Both the position numbers and the translations under genes were made by a program. The notes below the pieces were generated by a model. It saw nothing but the letters and a program-made list of their open reading frames with translations. It made no database searches and was not told where the DNA came from. This document shows, piece by piece, positions 7,522 through 12,374 of a stretch of DNA of 12,374 nt (position 1 is its first letter; the number at the start of each line of letters is the position of its first letter). The stretch is from Dehalococcoidia bacterium CG2_30_46_19. Its GTDB lineage: Bacteria > Chloroflexota > Dehalococcoidia > GIF9 > AB-539-J10. Location: the NCBI GenBank assembly GCA_001872925.1, contig MNYD01000017.1, positions 1 through 12,374 of the forward strand. The letters run 5' to 3'.

Positions 7522-8447
7522 TTTGTTTCTTTGTTCAGGATTATTCTTGCTTTTTCAACATCTTTTTCAATTTGAGACTTTAGCTCTTGGGGAGAAGCGA
7601 ATTGCTGTTCATCCCTTATTTTGTGCCTAAATTCCACCTCCATATCTCTACCATATAATTCGCCGTGATAATCTATAAGATAAGTCTCCACAGTTTTTTC
7701 ACCTTGCCCGAAAGTGGGACGAATACCTATATTTGTTGCTGAGGTGAATTGTTTACCATCTGCGTAGGCGATTGATGCGTAGACTCCGTTGCCAGGCAAT
7801 GCCTGCTGTGAACTTATATCAAGGTTGGCAGTGGGGAATTCCAGGGCATGTCCCCGCTTATTGCCAGTGATGACTTTGGCGCTGATGCTGAAGGGATGTC
7901 CCATTAATTTTCTCACCTTTTCCATATTTCCCTGAGCAAGCGTTTGTCGTACAAGGGTGCTACTCGCCGTTTCATCATCGATGGTCAATGGTGGGACGGT
8001 GTCTACAAAAAAAACCATTTGCTTCCCCAAGGTGGCGAGTTTTTCAGCATTTCCTTTCCGCCCTCTTCCAAGGGCGAAATCGGCCCCGATTACCAACCCC
8101 CGCATTTTAAGATATTTCTTAAGCAAGGTAACAAATTGTCTGGCAGAGAGTTTTGCCACCTCTGGGGTAAAGGATAGCAAAGCAATCAAATCTACACCAA
8201 GCTGGCGGATTTCCTTAACCCTAGCGTCTAAACTCATTAAGTAGGGCAATTGATTGTTGGGGTCTAGTACAGATTGAGGATGAGGGTGAAAAGTAACTAC
8301 TCCACTAAGTAAATCTCTTTCTTGAGCTCGGTGGATTAGCTTTTCAATTAAATAACGGTGTCCTTCATGCACGCCGTCGAAAACGCCAATGGTGAGGACT
8401 GTTTCTTTGGGCGGAACCAGGTTTGCCAATTCTTGTTCGAGGGTCAT
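7518..8447 (-). CDS. ribF: Bifunctional riboflavin kinase / FAD synthetase
   Basis: 309 residues, the usual length. The N-terminal nucleotidyltransferase domain shows GVFDGVHEGH (21-30) and HPHPQSVL (54-61), with SSTLVR (162-167) where the family usually has SSTRIR. The C-terminal flavokinase domain shows the FPTAN motif (204-208), followed by GNGVYAS and a closing EFRHKIRDEQQF segment. The enzyme phosphorylates riboflavin to FMN and adenylylates FMN to FAD in the cytoplasm. The ATG is seven bases after the DAHP synthase stop. No good Shine-Dalgarno is visible, so translation is probably coupled to the gene before. It shares a four-base overlap with tyrS. Confidence 0.96.
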   Translation of the reverse strand: MTLEQELANLVPPKETVLTIGVFDGVHEGHRYLIEKLIHRAQERDLLSGVVTFHPHPQSVLDPNNQLPYLMSLDARVKEIRQLGVDLIALLSFTPEVAKLSARQFVTLLKKYLKMRGLVIGADFALGRGRKGNAEKLATLGKQMVFFVDTVPPLTIDDETASSTLVRQTLAQGNMEKVRKLMGHPFSISAKVITGNKRGHALEFPTANLDISSQQALPGNGVYASIAYADGKQFTSATNIGIRPTFGQGEKTVETYLIDYHGELYGRDMEVEFRHKIRDEQQFASPQELKSQIEKDVEKARIILNKETK

Positions 8448-8454
8448 AAGAGCT

Positions 8455-9495
8455 TTAGGGACTTGCCTTTACACCACTAACGGCTAACTTTCTACCTATT
8501 GCCCAGGCTATCGGTGTTAGTTGAGACATGAGTTTACCAAAATTGTCAAAGGTGAGCGACTGAGCACCATCTTTGAGTGCCAAATCAGGATTAGGGTGAA
8601 CCTCTATCATAAGTCCATCAGCTCCGGCAGCTATGGCAGCAAGTGCTACAGGTGTTACCAAGTACCATTTTCCTGTGGCGTGGCTGGGGTCAGCAAAAAT
8701 TGGTAGATGACTAACTTTTTTGATTATCGGGATAGAGCTGACATCCATAGTATTACGGGTGTGAGTTTCAAAAGTTCTGATGCCTCGTTCACAAAGAATA
8801 ACCTGGTCATTCCCTTGAGCGAGGATATATTCCGCGGCTAATAGCCACTCCTGAATGGTGGCTGATAAGCCTCTCTTGAGCATCACCGGCTTCCTTGTTT
8901 TCCCCACTTCATCAAGCAAGATAAAGTTCTGCATGTTCCGTGCCCCGATTTGTAGTATGTCAGCATAACCGGCTACCAGTTCAACATCCTCTGGAGTCAT
9001 TACCTCGGTGATTACAGGCATTCCTGTTTCTTTACGAACTTTCGCCAGCAGCTTGAGTCCTTCCTCTCCTAAGCCACGAAAGTGGTACGGGGAGGTGCTT
9101 GGCTTGAAGGCGCCGCCTCGTAGTATGTTGGCGCCGATTGCCTTGACTGCTAAAGCTGTGGTTAACAGTTGGTCTTCAGTTTCTACAGCACACGGACCGG
9201 CTATGACTACTATTTCATTACCGCCAATGGTGATATCGTTTATCTTTACTACGGTATTCTGGGGATGAAACTCTCGGCTGGCAAGTTTGTAAGGTTTGCT
9301 GATAGGGATAACCTCTTCCACGCCGGGAAGCAATTCCATTCTGTCCTGAAGTTCGGGAAAGATTTGTCCCAGTATTCCGATAATGGTGTGCTCCACACCT
9401 TGGGAGATGTGCGCTTTCAGCCCATATTCTTCAATGCGGCAAACAACGGTGTTAATTTCTTCTTTTGTACAGCCGCCTTTCATCACTACGATCAT
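8455..9495 (-). CDS. aroF: 3-deoxy-7-phosphoheptulonate (DAHP) synthase, type I-beta with N-terminal ferredoxin-like domain
   Basis: 346 residues. It condenses phosphoenolpyruvate and erythrose 4-phosphate, the first step of the shikimate pathway. The first 70 or so residues (MIVVMKGGCTKEEI onward) form the small regulatory domain seen in the Thermotoga maritima enzyme, where it mediates aromatic amino-acid inhibition. The barrel follows. Metal ligands fall at C102 (GPC), H272 (DPSHATG), E298 (MIEVHP) and D309 (LKDGAQS), positions that match the T. maritima numbering as I recall it. LRGGAFKPSTSPY (125-137) binds substrate phosphate. The ATG overlaps the aroH stop (ATGA) and has AGGAGA six bases upstream. 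Feedback control by tyrosine or phenylalanine is likely but inferred. Confidence 0.96.
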   Translation of the reverse strand: MIVVMKGGCTKEEINTVVCRIEEYGLKAHISQGVEHTIIGILGQIFPELQDRMELLPGVEEVIPISKPYKLASREFHPQNTVVKINDITIGGNEIVVIAGPCAVETEDQLLTTALAVKAIGANILRGGAFKPSTSPYHFRGLGEEGLKLLAKVRKETGMPVITEVMTPEDVELVAGYADILQIGARNMQNFILLDEVGKTRKPVMLKRGLSATIQEWLLAAEYILAQGNDQVILCERGIRTFETHTRNTMDVSSIPIIKKVSHLPIFADPSHATGKWYLVTPVALAAIAAGADGLMIEVHPNPDLALKDGAQSLTFDNFGKLMSQLTPIAWAIGRKLAVSGVKASP

Positions 9496-9875
9496 GCTTT
9501 ATCTCCTGACAGTGCTAACTTATTTTCCTTCAATTTTTTGGCTCCCTCTAAATAGATATGGTTGATTTCTTCAGCTTTCTTTTTGGTGTTTACCAACATT
9601 AAAATTCTCAGGCAATGAGGTAAGCTACCAGGAACGTCCATCTCGTGTCCACAAAGCAGGGCGATATGCTGTGGCCATCCTAGCTCTCTTGTTGCTGCTG
9701 CCGGGAATTCAGCGTTCAAGTCAGGCGTGGTGGTAAAAATGATAGCTGCTATATCATCAATTTCAACTTCGTTAGTGCGAAGTATCTCTTTAAGCAATCT
9801 TTTCGTTGCCGTCATAATATTCTCTCTATCATTGCCAGGCAGCGTAATTGCACCTCTAATGCCGCGGCACCTCAA
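9492..9875 (-). CDS. aroH: Chorismate mutase, monofunctional AroH class
   Basis: 127 residues from TTG 9875. It rearranges chorismate to prephenate for tyrosine and phenylalanine. No ATG is available at the 5' end. A TTG at 9884 is open but starts within a base of AGGAGA (9885-9890), whereas the TTG at 9875 is nine bases from it. With that start the active-site residues fall at R7 (GIRGA), C75 (LLCGHEMDV), E78 and R90 (CLRILM), identical in number to Bacillus subtilis AroH, which supports the choice. TPDLNAEFPAAATREL is another clear family block. The C-terminus is slightly extended and rich in Lys and Glu. It is the first gene of the minus-strand operon and overlaps the DAHP synthase gene by four bases. 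The rare TTG start may limit its expression. Confidence 0.95.
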   Translation of the reverse strand: MRCRGIRGAITLPGNDRENIMTATKRLLKEILRTNEVEIDDIAAIIFTTTPDLNAEFPAAATRELGWPQHIALLCGHEMDVPGSLPHCLRILMLVNTKKKAEEINHIYLEGAKKLKENKLALSGDKA

Positions 9876-9908
9876 TTTATCCAATCTCCTTGCTAAATTT
9901 AAGCTAAT

Positions 9909-9937
9909 AGCCTATCTTTTTTATCAATTTACGTCAA
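9909..9937 (-). promoter_or_regulatory. Candidate promoter of the aroH-serA operon
   Basis: On the minus strand TTGACG (9937-9932) is followed 17 bases later by TAGGCT (9914-9909). The -35 is good (5 of 6) and the -10 weak (3 of 6). Transcription would begin near 9902, about 27 bases before the aroH TTG. It is the best placed candidate in the divergent gap. I see no leader peptide or attenuator hairpin between it and aroH. Confidence 0.4.
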
Positions 9938-9971
9938 GCTAAAGAATTAATGCGTAGTTGCTTAAATAGCT

Positions 9972-9986
9972 CTTTGCAGAGCAAAG
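9972..9986. repeat. Short inverted repeat in the aroH / sigma-factor divergent gap
   Basis: CTTTGC-AGA-GCAAAG, a 6-bp inverted repeat around three bases, lies between the candidate aroH promoter and the ECF-type promoter. It has the size of a small operator half-site pair. No function can be assigned from sequence. Confidence 0.3.
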
Positions 9987-10001
9987 GCGAACTGAACATT
10001 T

Positions 10002-10030
10002 TGCAACCTTTTTGAACTTATTGCATTATA
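10002..10030 (+). promoter_or_regulatory. Candidate ECF-type promoter of the sigma-factor gene
   Basis: TGCAAC (10002-10007), 16 bases, then CATTATA (10024-10030). The AAC-containing -35 and the 16-base gap are typical of ECF sigma promoters. The same motif recurs with the same spacing upstream of the next gene (10621-10649): 12 identical bases TGCAACCTTTTT, nine variable bases, then GC[A/G]TTATA. A start near 10036 leaves a leader of about 25 bases. This implies that the sigma factor drives its own gene. Confidence 0.6.
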
Positions 10031-10060
10031 GTATAGCGGATTCGTATCCTATCACTTCAT

Positions 10061-10618
10061 ATGGATTTAATAGAAGAGAAAGAGCTTGTGGAAAGGGCTC
10101 GGAGGGACCCTGAAGTCTTTGGCAAGCTTTATGACCAATATTATTCCCAGATATTTAATTATGTTTTAAGAAGGGTAGCCAACATCGAGATTGCCCAGGA
10201 TATAACTTCGGAGGTATTCCTCAAAGCTTTAAAGAATCTAGGGCAATTTCACTGGCGGAATATTCCTTTTTCCTCCTGGCTCTATCGAATCGCTACCAAC
10301 CAAGTTACCGACTATTTCAGGAGACACAAGCATGAGATGTTTTCTTTGGAAGAAATCCCTGAACCAATTACTCCTTCTAATTCCTCGGTTGAGAGTGAAG
10401 TTCTTGAAGCTGAGGAGGAATTAAGAAGACACGAAGATTTCCTGCTTCTTCATGAAAACATAGCCAAATTATCCATCAAATATCAGGAGGCAATCACCCT
10501 GAGGTTCTTTGAGAATAAACAAATCAAGGAGATTGCTGAGATTCTGGGAAAGCGGGAGGGAACAGTAAAGTCTTTGCTTCATCGGGGCTTGGAAAAATTA
10601 AAGAAATTAATGGAATAA
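10061..10618 (+). CDS. ECF-subfamily RNA polymerase sigma factor
   Basis: 185 residues. Region 2 spans about 20-90: FGKLYDQYYSQIFNYVLRRV, then DITSEVFLKAL (47-57) and SSWLYRIATNQVTDYFRR (71-88), which bind core polymerase and the -10 element. An acidic linker (about 95-125) follows. Region 4 spans about 127-182 with YQEAITLRFFENKQIKEIAE and the recognition helix KREGTVKSLLHRGLEKLKK, which read the -35 element. There is no region 3, as expected for the ECF class. No Shine-Dalgarno stands in front of the ATG (only GCGGA about 20 bases away), so translation may be weak. No zinc-finger anti-sigma gene is adjacent; the next gene is the best candidate regulator. Exact ECF group not determined. Confidence 0.94.
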   Translation: MDLIEEKELVERARRDPEVFGKLYDQYYSQIFNYVLRRVANIEIAQDITSEVFLKALKNLGQFHWRNIPFSSWLYRIATNQVTDYFRRHKHEMFSLEEIPEPITPSNSSVESEVLEAEEELRRHEDFLLLHENIAKLSIKYQEAITLRFFENKQIKEIAEILGKREGTVKSLLHRGLEKLKKLME

Positions 10619-10620
10619 AA

Positions 10621-10649
10621 TGCAACCTTTTTAAGACAGGAGCGTTATA
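10621..10649 (+). promoter_or_regulatory. Candidate ECF-type promoter of the DUF4382/DUF5666 gene
   Basis: TGCAAC (10621-10626), 16 bases, then CGTTATA (10643-10649), starting two bases after the sigma-factor stop. It repeats the motif upstream of the sigma gene at identical spacing. It would make a transcript starting near 10655, very close to the AGAGG ribosome binding site of the gene at 10667, so the site may also be read through from the sigma gene. Confidence 0.55.
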
Positions 10650-10666
10650 ACAGTTAGAGGCAATAA

Positions 10667-12025
10667 ATGAAGGAAGAGGAATTAATCAAAAAGCTAGAAA
10701 ACACAGTTCTTCCCGGTATTGAGGTTCAAAGCCACCGACTTCGGCTAAGAACGGCTTTGCTTAATTCTGAGTATTTCAAGGAGCAAGCGGAAGGTGGTGT
10801 TTTCAGCCTAGCAAAATCAAAGATTAAAGGAGGTGTAGAAATGGCAACGAAGGTGTGGAAACCGGCAGCAATCGGAGTGCTGGCATCAGCGGTAATTTTC
10901 GCTGTTTTGTTCTTGATGCCAATTCAATTTCCTGGAGGGCCAGTATCTGCAGAGAAAGGCGAGGTGGTTTTTGCTATTACCGATGCCGCAGCAAACATGG
11001 GGGATGTATCCAGCGTCAATGTGACTATTGACAGCATTGAGGTTCATAGTGAAGGTAGTGGTTGGGTAACATTAGCGAGCGATGTGGGGACATATGACTT
11101 ACTGGAGTTAAAAGCTAAGGGAACTACTGAGCTCCTCGTTCAAGCAGAGCTAAAGGTTGGAACTTATGATCAGGTCAGGCTTAACATCTCTAAAGTAGTT
11201 GTAGTGGACGGTAGTGGCTCCTGTGAAGCTAAGCTGCCCAGCAACAAACTTCAGCTAAAAGGCAATTTTACGGTTAACTCTGGTACAGTGACGACCATCA
11301 CCTTTGATTTTGTGGCTGACCAATCCTTACACATTACAGGTGAGGGACGATACATCTTTGCTCCAGTCATTCAGCTAGAAACTCGGAGCAACCCTGAAGT
11401 CCAGATAAATGCCAATAATCAGGTGCAGATTAGTGGTGGCCAGGTTATGACTCATGTCCAAGTTGGTATGGATACTAAAGGCAACATGGATAGTGGTTTG
11501 CTAATTAGTCCAGATGCTGTACTAAGAATTGATGCTTCTGGTAAGGTGGTCCAGGTTAAGGGAAAGGCTTTTGCCACGGGGACGATTACAGCTATCGATG
11601 TTCCTGCCCAGGTAGTGACCATCACCACTGAAACCGAGGGGGATATTACACTGAAGGTCGTCTCAGGCACCCAGCTCAGGGTTGATGGCACTATACCTAC
11701 CCTGGCGACTCTAGCGACAAAGATTGGCTCACGGGTAACCGTGGAGTATGATGTCAATATAAAAGTAGCAGCCAGTATTACGGTTCAAGCTCAAGCAAGT
11801 GTCACTGCCATGGGAACTATCAAGGCGGTTGCCCCCTCAGCTGGGACCATCACCATTACCACGAATACAGGAACTGACATAGTCTTGAATGTCACCTCCG
11901 CCACCCGGATTGAGGTTAATGGCACTATACCTACCCTGGCGACTCTAGCGACAAAGATTGGCTTACGGGTAACCGTGGAATATGATGCCCAGACTAATAC
12001 TGCTATCAGCATTAATGTTCAGTAG
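10667..12025 (+). CDS. Single-pass membrane or secreted protein with DUF4382 and two DUF5666 repeats; candidate regulator of the ECF sigma factor
   Basis: 452 residues. Residues 1-58 are charged and helix-prone (MKEEELIKKLENTVLPGIEV; then SHRLRLRTALL), with no HxxxCxxC zinc motif. A hydrophobic segment follows at about 66-84, then a signal-peptidase-like PVSA (92-95). Residues about 98-240 look like DUF4382 (VVFAITDAAAN, VNVTIDSIEVHSEGSGW, YDLLELKA, LKVGTYDQVRLNISKVVV). The C-terminus holds two DUF5666-like repeats of 78 residues (about 302-379 and 380-452), whose ends are almost identical in DNA. The outer part is rich in Thr, Val and Gly and probably folds as beta-strands outside the cell. 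The first start has AGAGG six bases away. A second in-frame ATG at 10841 has a perfect AGGAGG and would yield a 394-residue secreted form. The sigma gene just upstream suggests an anti-sigma or sensor role; that is inference. Confidence 0.85.
   Translation: MKEEELIKKLENTVLPGIEVQSHRLRLRTALLNSEYFKEQAEGGVFSLAKSKIKGGVEMATKVWKPAAIGVLASAVIFAVLFLMPIQFPGGPVSAEKGEVVFAITDAAANMGDVSSVNVTIDSIEVHSEGSGWVTLASDVGTYDLLELKAKGTTELLVQAELKVGTYDQVRLNISKVVVVDGSGSCEAKLPSNKLQLKGNFTVNSGTVTTITFDFVADQSLHITGEGRYIFAPVIQLETRSNPEVQINANNQVQISGGQVMTHVQVGMDTKGNMDSGLLISPDAVLRIDASGKVVQVKGKAFATGTITAIDVPAQVVTITTETEGDITLKVVSGTQLRVDGTIPTLATLATKIGSRVTVEYDVNIKVAASITVQAQASVTAMGTIKAVAPSAGTITITTNTGTDIVLNVTSATRIEVNGTIPTLATLATKIGLRVTVEYDAQTNTAISINVQ
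10828..10843 (+). promoter_or_regulatory. Strong internal Shine-Dalgarno and in-frame ATG (alternative start)
   Basis: AGGAGGTG (10828-10835) lies six bases before an ATG (10841-10843) that is codon 59 of the gene starting at 10667. The product from here begins MATKVWK, then a hydrophobic stretch and PVSA-EK, a standard signal-peptide layout. The ribosome binding site is clearly better than that of the upstream start. Confidence 0.6.
11680..11753 (+). repeat. Direct repeat copy 1 within the DUF5666 repeats
   Basis: 74 bases encoding most of GTIPTLATLATKIGSRVTVEYD. The second copy lies exactly 234 bases (78 codons) downstream and differs at three positions by my count. The flanking parts of the same protein repeats are strongly diverged, so this block alone has been kept or made uniform. 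Confidence 0.9.
11914..11987 (+). repeat. Direct repeat copy 2 within the DUF5666 repeats
   Basis: Partner of the copy at 11680-11753. The differences are G to A at 11918, C to T at 11964 (Ser to Leu) and G to A at 11976 (silent). The repeat is in frame with the same phase. Confidence 0.9.
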
Positions 12026-12053
12026 CAAGAATTACCGCAGTGAACAAACAAGC

Positions 12054-12084
12054 AAGGGGGCTGGGTCTATTATCCAGTCCCCTT
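12054..12084 (+). terminator. Hairpin after the DUF4382/DUF5666 gene, terminator-like but without a T-run
   Basis: AAGGGGGCTGG (12054-12064) pairs with CCAGTCCCCTT (12074-12084) over 11 positions with one G-U, around a nine-base loop. It starts 29 bases after the stop codon. CAGGAAATGG follows instead of a T-run, so intrinsic termination would be weak; the hairpin may protect the 3' end of the message. Confidence 0.4.
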
Positions 12085-12213
12085 CAGGAAATGGTGGGAG
12101 GTGAGGCTCCTCCTCCAACTCCCATCAGCCCCGAAGAATTGAAGATTACGGTCAACGTTCAAGTAGTTTACGAAATTAAATGAGCGAATTATGGATGAAA
12201 GGCTCTTAGCAAA

Positions 12214-12294
12214 GTGAATGTGAAATTATTGATTGGTTTATTAGCCTTGGGTGCGATATTGCTAATCGCAGGCATAGTGCTGGCAATTTTGTAG
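12214..12294 (+). CDS. Possible 26-residue single-span membrane peptide
   Basis: An open frame from GTG 12214 (or GTG 12220) to TAG 12294 encodes VNVKLLIGLLALGAILLIAG followed by IVLAIL: a short polar start with one lysine and then an uninterrupted hydrophobic segment of membrane-spanning length. GAAAGG lies about 12 bases upstream, a weak and slightly distant ribosome binding site. A stop in the same frame sits at 12196-12198, so it is not the end of a longer gene. It could be a real small membrane protein of the sigma-factor locus. A/T-rich DNA with many T-second codons can also give such frames by chance. Confidence 0.35.
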   Translation: MNVKLLIGLLALGAILLIAGIVLAIL

Positions 12295-12311
12295 CTAAGC
12301 TAAGTTTTTTT
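12292..12311 (+). terminator. Weak terminator-like element
   Basis: TAGC-TAA-GCTA (a 4-bp stem with a three-base loop) is followed two bases later by a run of seven T (12305-12311). The stem is too short for a convincing intrinsic terminator. Confidence 0.25.
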
Positions 12312-12374
12312 ATCCTTTTTGGTTATACTAAAATACTAACTGGAATGGATGATATCTTGCTTGTAGATAAGCCT

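Larger units (their letters stand above)
12026..12374. other. 349-base region without a confident gene
   Basis: It holds a strong hairpin (12054-12084), an open frame from GTG 12040 or ATG 12091 to TGA 12183 with no usable ribosome binding site, a possible membrane peptide (12214-12294), a weak T-rich terminator-like element (12292-12311) and an A/T-rich stretch to the right edge that may lead into the next gene. The frame ending at 12183 closes with KITVNVQVVYEIK, which loosely echoes the ITVQAQ ending of the first DUF5666 repeat; I do not call it a gene. Confidence 0.5.

Noticed and set aside
9885..10060. Riboswitch, T-box or aromatic attenuator in front of the aroH operon
   Set aside because: The predicted leader is about 27 bases with no stable hairpin and no leader peptide rich in aromatic codons.
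11680..11987. CRISPR-like or mobile repeat
   Set aside because: Only two copies, in frame and within a coding repeat, with no terminal inverted repeats and no cas or transposase gene.
11452..12012. Two similar open frames opposite the DUF5666 repeats
   Set aside because: Their similarity only mirrors the direct repeat of the plus-strand gene; there are no start signals.
12321..12335. TATACT as a promoter for a gene beyond the right edge
   Set aside because: A fair -10 box, but no -35 at a suitable distance and no downstream gene in view.

Overview
The window is a compact stretch of bacterial chromosome. It has moderate GC, very short gaps and several stop/start overlaps, and I see no mobile element, phage gene, tRNA, rRNA or CRISPR array. 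The gene families and their order suggest a Chloroflexota bacterium of the Dehalococcoidia type: class V aminotransferase next to serA, DUF1015, a type I-beta DAHP synthase with an AroH chorismate mutase, and an ECF sigma factor paired with a DUF4382/DUF5666 membrane protein. That assignment is inference from gene content; no marker gene in the window settles it.

Layout. (1) Positions 3-1561, plus strand: the end of a ComEC DNA-uptake channel gene that is cut by the window edge, then a separate gene for the ComEC-type metallo-beta-lactamase domain. (2) 1571-2262, plus: a strong sigma-70 type promoter, the 56-residue ribosomal protein S21 gene, and yqeY. (3) 2341-3645, plus: a DUF1015 protein that ends base-to-base against serA coming from the other side. 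(4) 9875 down to 3646, minus: one tightly packed six-gene operon, aroH - DAHP synthase - ribF - tyrS - class V aminotransferase - serA. (5) 10002-12025, plus: an ECF sigma factor gene followed by a large membrane-anchored or secreted protein (DUF4382 plus two DUF5666 repeats). (6) 12026-12374: mostly non-coding, with a strong hairpin and a possible 26-residue membrane peptide.

How the genes work together. The minus operon joins entry into aromatic amino-acid synthesis (DAHP synthase), the branch to prephenate (AroH), use of tyrosine (TyrS), flavin cofactor synthesis (RibF) and the first two steps of serine synthesis (SerA, plus an aminotransferase that may stand in for SerC). The convergent DUF1015 gene may belong to the same serine metabolism.

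The most interesting part is the sigma-factor locus. The same bipartite motif, TGCAACCTTTTT then GC[A/G]TTATA at identical spacing, lies upstream of both the sigma gene and its downstream partner. It has the form of an ECF promoter, so the pair looks autoregulated. The partner has a 58-residue cytoplasmic-type N-terminus before a single membrane segment and no recognisable zinc-finger anti-sigma domain. It also has a second in-frame ATG, preceded by the best Shine-Dalgarno sequence in the window, which would yield a protein beginning with a signal peptide. One gene may therefore make both an anchored, possibly anti-sigma form and a secreted form.
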